Of a stretch of 16,270 nucleotides of DNA, positions 1-7,521 are shown one piece after another. Origin of the DNA: Deltaproteobacteria bacterium (lineage in GTDB: Bacteria; Myxococcota; B64-G9). Each line of letters starts with the position of its first letter. Position 1 is the stretch's first letter. Both the position numbers and the translations under genes were made by a program. The stretch spans positions 1 to 16,270 of the forward strand of contig QMME01000052.1 in the NCBI GenBank assembly GCA_003647095.1, written 5' to 3'. Under the pieces are notes generated by a model. It did no database searches. It worked only from the letters and a program-made list of their open reading frames with translations, and had not been told where the DNA came from.

Positions 1-176
1 AATCCAGCCGGCGATAATCACTCAAGTTATCGATCGGCCGCGCGAGCTGTACGGGTGCTGACAGGGATGGCACATGCTGCCTGCGTAGTCAAGACCCGGC
101 TTGACATAACCCGGTAAATCTGGTTGCATTTTGCCCGATTCCCGGAGTGTGGATCCGTCCCGGCGCAGGGTGACAA
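1..176. other. Left-edge region upstream of the first gene
   Basis: No complete gene is seen here. Two plus-strand frames are open from the window edge: one ends at TGA 59-61 (19 codons, a natural-looking composition) and one at TAA 115-117 (38 codons). Either could be the last codons of a gene lying outside the window, but neither can be assigned. A small inverted repeat, CGATAA (12-17) with TTATCG (27-32) around a 9-base loop, sits at the edge; it has no T-run, so it is not a convincing terminator. The rest is probably the leader and promoter region of the barrel gene at 177. Confidence 0.4.
101..129 (+). promoter_or_regulatory. Candidate sigma70-type promoter for the envelope cluster
   Basis: A perfect -35 hexamer TTGACA (101-106) is followed after 17 bases by TTGCAT (124-129). 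The -10 is poor (T1, A5 and T6 match the consensus) but is preceded by TGG, an extended -10 motif. Transcription would start near 136, leaving a leader of about 40 bases before ATG 177. No other promoter-like sequence is seen upstream of the three co-directional genes. Assignment rests on the -35 and spacing only. Confidence 0.35.
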
Positions 177-1322
177 ATGATGCGAAGAACAGCCTCCTTG
201 TTGATGTTGACCGCCTGGTTGCTGCCGGTTCTGGCCCGGGCGGGTGCCTTCGAGACACATACCGGCTGGCAGCACGAGCCGCGCCTGGAAACGGCCCGGG
301 CAGTGAGCCTGGGAAAGTCGGTGCTGGAGATGAGCGTGGGCAGCCGCTTTCTGATCTCCGACTCCTTCTTCAATTCCGACGGCGACATCGCCCCGGCTCC
401 CTACCGTTACTTCGTCTCCGTGCTGGACTTCCACGGCGCCTTCGGCTTCACCGACAACTGGACCATGTGGCTCGACCTGCCCCTGGTCTGGAGTGAACAG
501 ACCGACAACGGCGCCAACCGCCGGGCCGACGGGGAACTGGGAGACGCCGAAGCCGGCCTGCTCTACCAGTTCTACCGCTCCGCCGATCCCCTGGTGTCGC
601 TGGGCCTGGGGGTACGCTGGAAGCTGCCCACCGGCAACGAGGCACCGGGCAACCGCACCGTCAACATCACCGGTACCGGTACCACCGACATCGAGCTGTT
701 TTTCACCGGTCGCTGGCAGGTATGGCGTTACCTGGCCCTGGGCGGGGGGCTGGGATACAACGTGCGCCTGCCCGGCGCCGTGCAGTTTTTGTCGGACCGG
801 CACTCGTCCATCACCAATGCCTTCCTGGACCTGGGCGACGAACTGTTTTTCCGCCTGCAGGCAACCGCGGCCCTGGAGTGGCTGGCCTTGCGGTTGACCG
901 GCGAATTTCGCTGGCGTTTCCCCACCAAGGTGGGCATGGCCGAGTACCGGGCCGAGCAGGTCGACTGGTCGGTACCCAAGAACGGCGGCTCCAGCGACGG
1001 AGACGAGTTCATCCTCTTCAACGGTGTACGCTACCAGGAGTGGCGGCTGCACCAGCGGCTGGATCCCAGCGGCGAGCTGGTGTCCAACCAGGGATTCCTG
1101 GTTACCCTGACCCCCCGGATCATCATCAAGCCGCTGGACTGGCTGGACATAGACCTGTTTGCCCGCTTCCACCTGCTGGGGCGCAACAGCATCTATCTCA
1201 CCGACAAGGACGGCGACAACCCCAGTTTCAACAACTTCATGCCCATGCAGGTCCTGGGTACCAGCCTGGGAGACTCGGTCGTCCTGGGCGAGATGGGCCT
1301 GACGGTAACCACCCGCTGGTAG
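177..1322 (+). CDS. Exported outer-membrane beta-barrel protein, function unknown
   Basis: The 381-residue product starts with a classical Sec signal peptide: basic n-region MMRR, hydrophobic core to about residue 20, likely cleavage after ARA near residue 22. The mature part alternates hydrophobic and polar residues in short amphipathic strands rich in aromatic residues and Gly (for example GVRWKLPTGNE and TGTGTTDIELFFTGRW), and the chain ends in TVTTRW with a terminal aromatic residue, as expected for a BAM-inserted barrel. The style resembles the DUF3187 or MetA-pathway phenol-degradation type of outer-membrane proteins, but no family is certain. A weak Shine-Dalgarno AGGGTG precedes tandem ATG codons at 177 and 180, so the second ATG could be used instead. 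The next gene follows about 27 bases later on the same strand, so the two are probably cotranscribed. It could be a channel or a structural partner of the next gene product; no substrate can be read from the sequence. Confidence 0.8.
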   Translation: MMRRTASLLMLTAWLLPVLARAGAFETHTGWQHEPRLETARAVSLGKSVLEMSVGSRFLISDSFFNSDGDIAPAPYRYFVSVLDFHGAFGFTDNWTMWLDLPLVWSEQTDNGANRRADGELGDAEAGLLYQFYRSADPLVSLGLGVRWKLPTGNEAPGNRTVNITGTGTTDIELFFTGRWQVWRYLALGGGLGYNVRLPGAVQFLSDRHSSITNAFLDLGDELFFRLQATAALEWLALRLTGEFRWRFPTKVGMAEYRAEQVDWSVPKNGGSSDGDEFILFNGVRYQEWRLHQRLDPSGELVSNQGFLVTLTPRIIIKPLDWLDIDLFARFHLLGRNSIYLTDKDGDNPSFNNFMPMQVLGTSLGDSVVLGEMGLTVTTRW

Positions 1323-1335
1323 ACCGGCCGGTCGG

Positions 1336-1341
1336 AAGGAG
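1336..1341 (+). promoter_or_regulatory. Shine-Dalgarno site deciding the start of the peptidase-propeller gene
   Basis: AAGGAG lies only 2 bases before ATG 1344 but 8 bases before ATG 1350. Normal spacing favours the second ATG, which removes two residues from the protein. Confidence 0.6.
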
Positions 1342-1349
1342 CCATGGAA

Positions 1350-4300
1350 ATGTTTCCGGGCAGGCGAGGAGCGGACAGGAACCAGGGTGGGTGCCGGTGG
1401 GGGCTGCCGGGTCTGGTGCTGGTGCTGATCTCCCTGGGCTGGGGAGCGCCGGCAGGGGCTCGCTTCTTCTACCAGCATCCCTTTCCCGACGTGGACTGGC
1501 TGGTGTACGAGACGGCGCACTTCCGCATCTTCTACTATCCCCAGGAGGAGTGGACGGCGCGCAAGATTGCCAAGTACGCCGAGATCGCCTACCACAAGGT
1601 CACCGGACAGTTCGACTACCCCCTGCAGGAGAAGATCAACGTCGTCGTTCGCGACCAGGAGGACTACTCCAACGGTTGGGCCGCCTACAACTTCGACCAG
1701 ATTACCATGTGGGCGACGCCGTTGTATTACATCCTGCGGGGGCGGCAAGACTGGATTCCCGATGCCTTTACCCACGAGTTCACCCACATCGTCTCCCTCA
1801 AGGCCAACTCCTGGAAGTCCGAGGGCGCGGTGGTGGTGGTGGGCCAGGGGCAGGTCGAGGACGGCGTGCACAACATCGATTTCGGTGCCGCGGTGGTCAT
1901 CGGCTGGAACACTCCCTGGTTCTGGGCCGAGGGAATAGCCGAGTACGGCACCCACCTGGCGGGATTCAACTGGTGGACCACCTCCCGCGACATGCACCAG
2001 CGCATGAGCATGCTCGAGGACAACTACCTGGACTACGAGCAGATGTTCAACCGGGGCATGGCGGGTACCTCCTTCGACGGCGAGCGCGGCTACCAGCAGG
2101 GCTACACCATGGGCCTGTTCGTCATGGAGAAGTACGGCAAGGAGAAGTGGGCCCAGCTGGCGTTGAACTCGGGTGAACAGGGTCACCTGAGCTGGGACAA
2201 GAACTTCGAAGACGTACTGGGGGTGGATGGTCCCACCCTGTACCGCCAGTGGCTGCAGTGGATGAAGGATCGTTACCGGCGCCAGGCCGAACCCATCCGC
2301 CGCCAGGAACACCTGGGTTTTTCCCTCAAGCCGCTGGCCCGCGGCGGCTGGCCGGAGGTGCTGGAGAAGAATCCCGACGGTCGCTGGAAGGTGCGCCTGT
2401 GGCCGCAACGCTGCATTCCCCGGGAGTACCGGCAACGCGACAACCTGGAGGCGCTGGCCATCGCCCTGTTCGACGATCCGGAACAGACCGACCGGCTGGC
2501 GGCCCTGGATCCCTTCGCCCTGCAGCGGCTCATCGAGGAGAAACTGCACGACGCCGGGATCCGCAAGCGTTACCTGGAGAGATTCAAGGAACTGCGGCGG
2601 CGCTACGGCCTGAAGTCCTCCCGGGTGGTGTTCTGGAACAAGAAGCAGCGCAAGTCGGCCATGGAAAGCCAGGGCCAGTGGCACATGTACCCGCGCTTTT
2701 CCCCCGACGGCAAGTGGCTGGCCTACAGCAAGCGCCGCCAGCTGGTGCTGGAGCCGGTACCCGAGGAGGAGCAGCCCCAGTTCACCGGTTACTGTATCGA
2801 CAAGGAGCGCCGGGAAGAGATCGCCGACGACACCAAGGTCATCCGGGGAGCCTCCAGCTTCCTGGGCTACGAGTTCAGCCCCGACGGCAAGAAGGTGCTG
2901 TTTTCCTCCATCAGCTGCCCCAATACCTCCCTGCCCTGTGTCAGCCTGGACGGTTACTACCGCATGGACCTCTACGAGTACGACATCGCCAGCGAACAGG
3001 TGACCCGCCTGTCGCGGCGCCTGCGGGCCTACCTGCCCAGCTACTCCCCGGACGGCAAGACCATAGCCTTCGTGCACGTGGAAGACGGCCAGAACCACCT
3101 GGGGGTGATGCCGGCCGCCGCCCGGGAGGTTCGCCCCGACGGCACCTGCCTGTTGCAGGGCCGGCGCATGAAGGACTGTGTCAAGTGGCTGATCCGGCGC
3201 CACGACGGCACCTTGCTGGGACAACCCTCCTTCAGTCCCGACGGCCGGCAAATCGTCATCGATCTCTACCATGACAACCAGCAGGACGTGTGGATGCTCG
3301 ACTCCGACGGCGGCAACTTGCATCCGCTGACCTGGGACCGGGCCGAGGATCGCGATGCCCGCTTCACGCCCGACGGCAAGGCCGTCGTCTACTCCTCGGA
3401 TCGTACCGGCGTCTTCAACATCTACCGCCTGGACCTGGCCAGCGGCCGGGTGGTGCAGTTGACCAACGTGCTGGGGGGTGCCTTCAATCCCTTCATCACC
3501 AGCAGCGGTGACCTGCTCTACAGTTACTTCACCTCCTACGGCCTGCGTCTTTACGCCCTGCGCCGGGCGGATTTCTTCAACCGGCCCGCCACCGTCGATT
3601 ACCAGGTGACGGCCGAGCAGGTAAAGCGCAGCCTGGAACGACAGGAGGCCCTGCCCGAGATCGCGGAGGACAGCGATTCCTACAATCCCTTCAGTCCCCG
3701 CAACTGGGCCCCGCCCATCGGTGTGCCCATGTTCATCTACGAGCGCCGGGGCATCGAGATCGGCGGCCAGGTGCTGCTGGTCGACGCCCTCGACAAGCAC
3801 ATGCTGGCTGCCACCATGCTGCTGGGGCAGCAATCGGTCTACTCGCTGACCTACGTCAACAACTTCTGGTATCCCTCCTTCTACGTGGGCTGGACGCGCC
3901 TGAACCTGGCCTACGAATTCGCCCAGGGATTCACCTCGAGCGCCCTGGCCCCCTCGCGTTCGGACCCGCATTTTCCGCCGCCGGTCAACTACAAGAACCG
4001 CCAGGTGGCCGACTTCGGCTGGGTGGGCTTCGACTACCGCCTGGCGCCGCAGCTGGGTTTCAACGGCCGCTACGTCTACCGGCACCTGAGCTCCAAGCGT
4101 TCCTCGGGCACCAAGGAACAGGCCTTCCTCACCAACAACACCTATACACTGGGGGTGGAGTACCAGGACCTGGCGCGGCGCGGTCCGGAAGCGGATGTAA
4201 ATCCGCGGGGCGGGCGGCGGGTGGCCCTGGATTACGGCTTCGTGCGCACCGGCCTGCCCACCAAGGACTGGGCCGACGTCGAGTGGCTGGGGCGCAGCAA

Positions 4301-5048
4301 CCCGCCCGGCGACCACTCCGACGACTACCGTTACCACGAACTCCAGCTGGGCTACACCGAGTACCTGCCCATCTTCTGGTGGAACAAGGAAGGCCGGCAC
4401 ACCCTGGAGCTGCACCTGCGTGCCGGCTGGATAAACCGCAACGTGCACCGCTGGGACGAGTTCTTCGCCGGTTCCCTGCATCCCCTGCGCTACGTGCCCA
4501 CCTTCTCCACCACCCAGGAGTTCGCCGGCTACGAGGATTTCTCCCTGCGCGGCGAGACCATGCTCATCCTGGGGTTGAGCTACCGCTTTCCCCTGGCCCG
4601 CCACATCGACCGCCGCTTCGGACCGTTGCACTTCGTCAGCCTGTGGGCCGAGATCTCCGGTACCATGGGCAACCTCTGGGGCTACACCGCCGACTATGCC
4701 CGGGATCGTTTCGGCAACATCATGCGCAACCCGGAAAGCTACTGGGATCCGGCCGTCATCCCCGGCAGCATCAGGCGCGAGCGGCCCTTTTTCGACATCT
4801 CCTCGAAGAACGGCAACTACATGCTCTACGACCTGTCGGTGACCCTCAAGCTGAAGGCCTACCTGTTCGGGGTTCAGCCCTGGAACAGCTTCATTCGCAT
4901 CGCTTACGGGTTCAACGACATCATCGGGCAGTACGAGGTCAACGACGACTACGCCTTCGTGGACGCCTATCCCAACAATGCCCTCTACGCCGAGGTCGAA
5001 CCCAAGAGCATCCGCATTTCCATCGGCATTGGCTCTAACTTCGACTAG
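1350..5048 (+). CDS. Peptidase MA-like zinc metallopeptidase / TolB-like propeller / outer-membrane barrel fusion protein
   Basis: The product has 1232 residues (start 1350; 1234 if 1344). Residues 1 to about 37 are a signal peptide with cleavage near AGA. Residues about 38-300 carry HEFTH at 142-146 (HExxH zinc and catalytic motif) and WFWAEGIAEY around 190-199, whose Glu194 is the expected third zinc ligand; this is the gluzincin or peptidase MA signature. Six TolB/PD40-like blades follow, each with an S/TPDG-type turn: near 448, 508, 565, 628 and 672, with a degenerate one near 715. From about 790 to the end the sequence is strand-rich and aromatic like a surface-antigen or BamA-type barrel, ending SIGIGSNFD. 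A pair of Cys in CPNTSLPC may form a disulfide. Known family logic suggests an exported, outer-membrane-anchored metallopeptidase whose propeller binds a partner or substrate. All active-site residues are present, but activity is inferred. Its neighbours are another barrel protein upstream and an S8 protease that overlaps its 3' end. Confidence 0.8.
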   Translation: MFPGRRGADRNQGGCRWGLPGLVLVLISLGWGAPAGARFFYQHPFPDVDWLVYETAHFRIFYYPQEEWTARKIAKYAEIAYHKVTGQFDYPLQEKINVVVRDQEDYSNGWAAYNFDQITMWATPLYYILRGRQDWIPDAFTHEFTHIVSLKANSWKSEGAVVVVGQGQVEDGVHNIDFGAAVVIGWNTPWFWAEGIAEYGTHLAGFNWWTTSRDMHQRMSMLEDNYLDYEQMFNRGMAGTSFDGERGYQQGYTMGLFVMEKYGKEKWAQLALNSGEQGHLSWDKNFEDVLGVDGPTLYRQWLQWMKDRYRRQAEPIRRQEHLGFSLKPLARGGWPEVLEKNPDGRWKVRLWPQRCIPREYRQRDNLEALAIALFDDPEQTDRLAALDPFALQRLIEEKLHDAGIRKRYLERFKELRRRYGLKSSRVVFWNKKQRKSAMESQGQWHMYPRFSPDGKWLAYSKRRQLVLEPVPEEEQPQFTGYCIDKERREEIADDTKVIRGASSFLGYEFSPDGKKVLFSSISCPNTSLPCVSLDGYYRMDLYEYDIASEQVTRLSRRLRAYLPSYSPDGKTIAFVHVEDGQNHLGVMPAAAREVRPDGTCLLQGRRMKDCVKWLIRRHDGTLLGQPSFSPDGRQIVIDLYHDNQQDVWMLDSDGGNLHPLTWDRAEDRDARFTPDGKAVVYSSDRTGVFNIYRLDLASGRVVQLTNVLGGAFNPFITSSGDLLYSYFTSYGLRLYALRRADFFNRPATVDYQVTAEQVKRSLERQEALPEIAEDSDSYNPFSPRNWAPPIGVPMFIYERRGIEIGGQVLLVDALDKHMLAATMLLGQQSVYSLTYVNNFWYPSFYVGWTRLNLAYEFAQGFTSSALAPSRSDPHFPPPVNYKNRQVADFGWVGFDYRLAPQLGFNGRYVYRHLSSKRSSGTKEQAFLTNNTYTLGVEYQDLARRGPEADVNPRGGRRVALDYGFVRTGLPTKDWADVEWLGRSNPPGDHSDDYRYHELQLGYTEYLPIFWWNKEGRHTLELHLRAGWINRNVHRWDEFFAGSLHPLRYVPTFSTTQEFAGYEDFSLRGETMLILGLSYRFPLARHIDRRFGPLHFVSLWAEISGTMGNLWGYTADYARDRFGNIMRNPESYWDPAVIPGSIRRERPFFDISSKNGNYMLYDLSVTLKLKAYLFGVQPWNSFIRIAYGFNDIIGQYEVNDDYAFVDAYPNNALYAEVEPKSIRISIGIGSNFD

Positions 5049-7368
5049 AACGGCCCGGCGGCTGCCCTGGGGTCTGCTGCTGGCGCTGTGCCTGCCGGCC
5101 GCGGCCCGGGCTGACGGAGTCCGGGCCGGCGCCAGGTTGACGCTGCCTGATCGATCGGGCACCTGCCGGCGGGCTCCCTGCCTGGCGGTGTTCGCCGCAC
5201 CGGACCGGGCGGCCGGCCGGGGGCCCTGCCTGGGCAGGGTGTGCGTGGTGGAGCGGGCGGTGGCCGGGGCAGTGGAGTTGCTGCACCCGGCCCGCTATCG
5301 CCTGCGCCTCGACCGGGCCGCCCCGCTGTGCGGCCTGGACCAGGTGCGGCTCCAGCCCGGACACGACGGTGCCGGGGTATGGGTGGCCATCGTGGATACC
5401 GGCATCGACTGGCGCCACCCCGACTTTCGCGACCAGCGGGGGCGCACCCGGGTGGCCTGGCTGCTGGACCAGACCATGCCGGCCACCGGGGTTCACGCGG
5501 ACCTGGAGGCCTTGGGCGGGGGGGCGGTGTTTTCCCGGGAGCAGTTGCAGGATGACCTGGAAGGCCGCGGTACCGTCTGGCCGGCCGGCCGCGACCGCAT
5601 CGGCCACGGCACCCACGTGGCCGGCATCGTGGCCAGCGGCGACGCCGTCTACCGGGGAGCGGCTCCCGCCGTGGAACTGGTGGTGGTCAAGGCGGTGGAC
5701 ATCGACCAGGGTGGCTTCGGCGAGGACGACATCCTGCGGGGCCTGGCCTTTGCCGACACCGTGGCCCGGCGCGCCGGCCGGCCCCTGGTGGTGAACCTGT
5801 CGCTGGGCAACCAGCTGGGGGCCCATGACGGCAGCGAGCCGCTGGAACTGGCCCTGGCCGACCTGGCCCGGCAGGAGGGCCGGGCCGTGGTGGTGGCGGC
5901 CGGCAACGAGGGCGACAGCGCCATTCATGCCCGGGCCGCCCTGCCGGCAGTACGGCCCCTGCGCCTGGGGCTGCAGTTGCCGGCCGTGAATCCGGGCACC
6001 GAGGCCAGCGTGCTGGTCGACGTCTGGGCGGACTCGGCCGACGGCCTGCGCCTGGTGGTGGAGGACCCGGCCGGGGGTCGCACCAGCGAGGTGTCCTCCG
6101 CCGGACCGAATCAGCTTACCAGGGAAGATCCCACCGGTGTCGTCACCGCCGCCTGCGCCGGGCAGGCGGCGCCGTTCAACGGGCTGTGGCGTTGCCAGGT
6201 GGAAATCACCGACCAGGGAGGTCTGTCGCCGGCGGCGGGTGTGTGGGTGCTGGAAGTGGCGGGGAGCGGAACCCGCCTGGATGCCTGGATCGCCGAGTTC
6301 GAACTGGGCGGGGCCTGGCCCGGCTTCGTGGACCACGTGGATCCCACCGTCCTGGTCGGTCCCCCCGCCACCGCCCAGGGGGTGCTGGCGGTGGGTTCGT
6401 TCACCAATCGCGTCGACTGGCAGGACATCGGCGGCAAGCAACAGCGGGTGGAGGGCCGGGTGGGCGAGCGGAGCTGGTTTTCCGTCCTGGGACCCACTCG
6501 CGACGGTCGCCCCAAGCCGGAACTGCTGGCCCCGGGCTGGCTGGTGGCTTCCACCCTCAGCGCCGACAGCGATCCCCGCCGTCCCGACTCGCTGTTCTAC
6601 TCGGGCGGAAGCCTGCGCCTGGTACTGGCGGACGGTCGCCACGCCCTGGCCGGGGGTACCTCCATGGCGGCACCGCTGGTAGCGGGGGTGGCGGCCCAGC
6701 TGCTGCAACGGCAGCCCCGGCTCAGCGGCCGGCAGCTGGCACGGCTCCTGAGCCTGAGCGCGTCCGGAGACGAGGAGACCGGCCGGGATCTCTTTCGTCC
6801 CGACTGGGGGTTCGGCCGGCTGTGGGTGCCGGCGGCGCTGGCCGGGGTCGCCGGCGACCGGCCGGTGGATGACCGGCGGAGCCTGTGCGGGATCACGCAG
6901 CGGTGGATGCCTCCCGCCGGCGACGTGGTCTGGGCCTGTGCCGTGCCCCGGGATGCCGGGGGTCGGCCGCTGGGAGAGGGTCTGGAAGTGGAGTTCTCGG
7001 CACCGGGCCTGCGCTGGGCCGGGCCGGTGGTGGACCTGGGCGGAGGATTGTACGGCCGCCGGGTGGCCGAGGCGCCGCGCCGGGGCCGGCAGGTGAGCAT
7101 CAGCTGTTCGGCGCGGGGAGTGACGTTTGCGGCCCGGCCTTGCCTGCAGGGAGCGGCCAGCTACCAGGAGGCCTTTGCCGGCGGGCTGCGGGGAGGAGGC
7201 TGCTCGTCGGCTCCGCCGCCGGAACACCCGGCTGCCGGCCTGCCGGGGTTGCTGGTGCTGTTGATGGTGTTGGCCGGGCCGCGGAGTCGGGATCTCAGTG
7301 GCAGCTGCAGCCGCTGCAGCTGGAAGAGGTGCAGCCGCTGCAGGAAGAACCTCCCGAGCTGGGAGTAA
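5029..7368 (+). CDS. Subtilisin-like S8 family serine protease with jelly-roll-like insert and CTERM-like tail
   Basis: A TTG start at 5029 gives 779 residues with a good Sec signal peptide (basic RTARR, core LLLALCLPAAA, cleavage near ARA). It overlaps the upstream gene by 20 bases. The only in-frame ATG, at 4978, would overlap by 71 bases and add 17 residues; neither start has a clear Shine-Dalgarno site. The full subtilase triad is present: Asp123 in AIVDTGIDW, His193 in GHGTHVAG and Ser545 in GGTSMAAP, with oxyanion Asn293 in AAGNEG. About 250 residues separate Asn293 and Ser545, far more than in plain subtilisin. The insert has the WVLEVAG, DAWI and DPTVLVGPPATA pattern of CspA-like subtilases, where it folds as a jelly roll. 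There is a short prodomain-like segment and a beta-rich C-terminal part. Near the end come GGGCSS (Cys725), a hydrophobic segment LPGLLVLLMVLAG and basic PRSR, then an unusual 25-residue tail. It is probably secreted and surface-anchored. The last 74 bases overlap the opposite-strand FmdB-like gene. Confidence 0.88.
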   Translation: MALTSTRTARRLPWGLLLALCLPAAARADGVRAGARLTLPDRSGTCRRAPCLAVFAAPDRAAGRGPCLGRVCVVERAVAGAVELLHPARYRLRLDRAAPLCGLDQVRLQPGHDGAGVWVAIVDTGIDWRHPDFRDQRGRTRVAWLLDQTMPATGVHADLEALGGGAVFSREQLQDDLEGRGTVWPAGRDRIGHGTHVAGIVASGDAVYRGAAPAVELVVVKAVDIDQGGFGEDDILRGLAFADTVARRAGRPLVVNLSLGNQLGAHDGSEPLELALADLARQEGRAVVVAAGNEGDSAIHARAALPAVRPLRLGLQLPAVNPGTEASVLVDVWADSADGLRLVVEDPAGGRTSEVSSAGPNQLTREDPTGVVTAACAGQAAPFNGLWRCQVEITDQGGLSPAAGVWVLEVAGSGTRLDAWIAEFELGGAWPGFVDHVDPTVLVGPPATAQGVLAVGSFTNRVDWQDIGGKQQRVEGRVGERSWFSVLGPTRDGRPKPELLAPGWLVASTLSADSDPRRPDSLFYSGGSLRLVLADGRHALAGGTSMAAPLVAGVAAQLLQRQPRLSGRQLARLLSLSASGDEETGRDLFRPDWGFGRLWVPAALAGVAGDRPVDDRRSLCGITQRWMPPAGDVVWACAVPRDAGGRPLGEGLEVEFSAPGLRWAGPVVDLGGGLYGRRVAEAPRRGRQVSISCSARGVTFAARPCLQGAASYQEAFAGGLRGGGCSSAPPPEHPAAGLPGLLVLLMVLAGPRSRDLSGSCSRCSWKRCSRCRKNLPSWE

Positions 7369-7519
7369 AGCCCGAGTCGCTCTTGTGGGCGAACAGGGAA
7401 GGGAGCTTGCTCACCCGCTTGCTGCCGCAATCCGGGCAGCGTATCTCGGCCGCCAGGTCGAATACCAGCAGCTCGAACTGTTGCCGGCACTTCTGGCACT
7501 GGTACTCGTAGATGGGCAT
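7295..7519 (-). CDS. FmdB-family small zinc-ribbon protein
   Basis: This 74-residue protein begins MPIYEYQC and has two CxxC pairs (Cys8/Cys11 and Cys28/Cys31), the hallmark of the FmdB putative regulatory protein family, a single zinc ribbon. Residues 54-74 form a Ser/Gly/Cys-rich tail with five more Cys (60, 63, 68, 71, 73), which could bind metal or be disordered. FmdB was named as a putative regulator of formamidase in Methylophilus; the general role is not known. The ATG lies 2 bases after the stop of the TPR lipoprotein gene, with GGAG inside the end of that gene, so translation is probably coupled. Its 3' end overlaps the protease gene on the other strand by 74 bases. The reading frame is trusted because of the conserved N-terminal motif. 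Confidence 0.85.
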   Translation of the reverse strand: MPIYEYQCQKCRQQFELLVFDLAAEIRCPDCGSKRVSKLPSLFAHKSDSGFTPSSGGSSCSGCTSSSCSGCSCH

Positions 7520-7521
7520 GG

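Noticed and set aside
66..134. Sigma54 promoter (TGGC...TTGC-like pairs) upstream of the first gene
   Set aside because: The GG to GC distance is one or more bases off the required spacing in each candidate.
722..2176. 484-residue plus-strand open frame
   Set aside because: It is out of frame across the junction of the first two genes, with no domain and Gly/Arg/Pro-rich composition.
27..5162. 1711-residue minus-strand open frame as a real gene
   Set aside because: It is antisense to two genes with signal peptides and recognisable motifs. Its own product has no domain, no ribosome site and a composition typical of complement-strand translation.
5035..7227. 730-residue minus-strand open frame
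   Set aside because: It is antisense to the S8 protease, whose full catalytic triad proves the plus frame.
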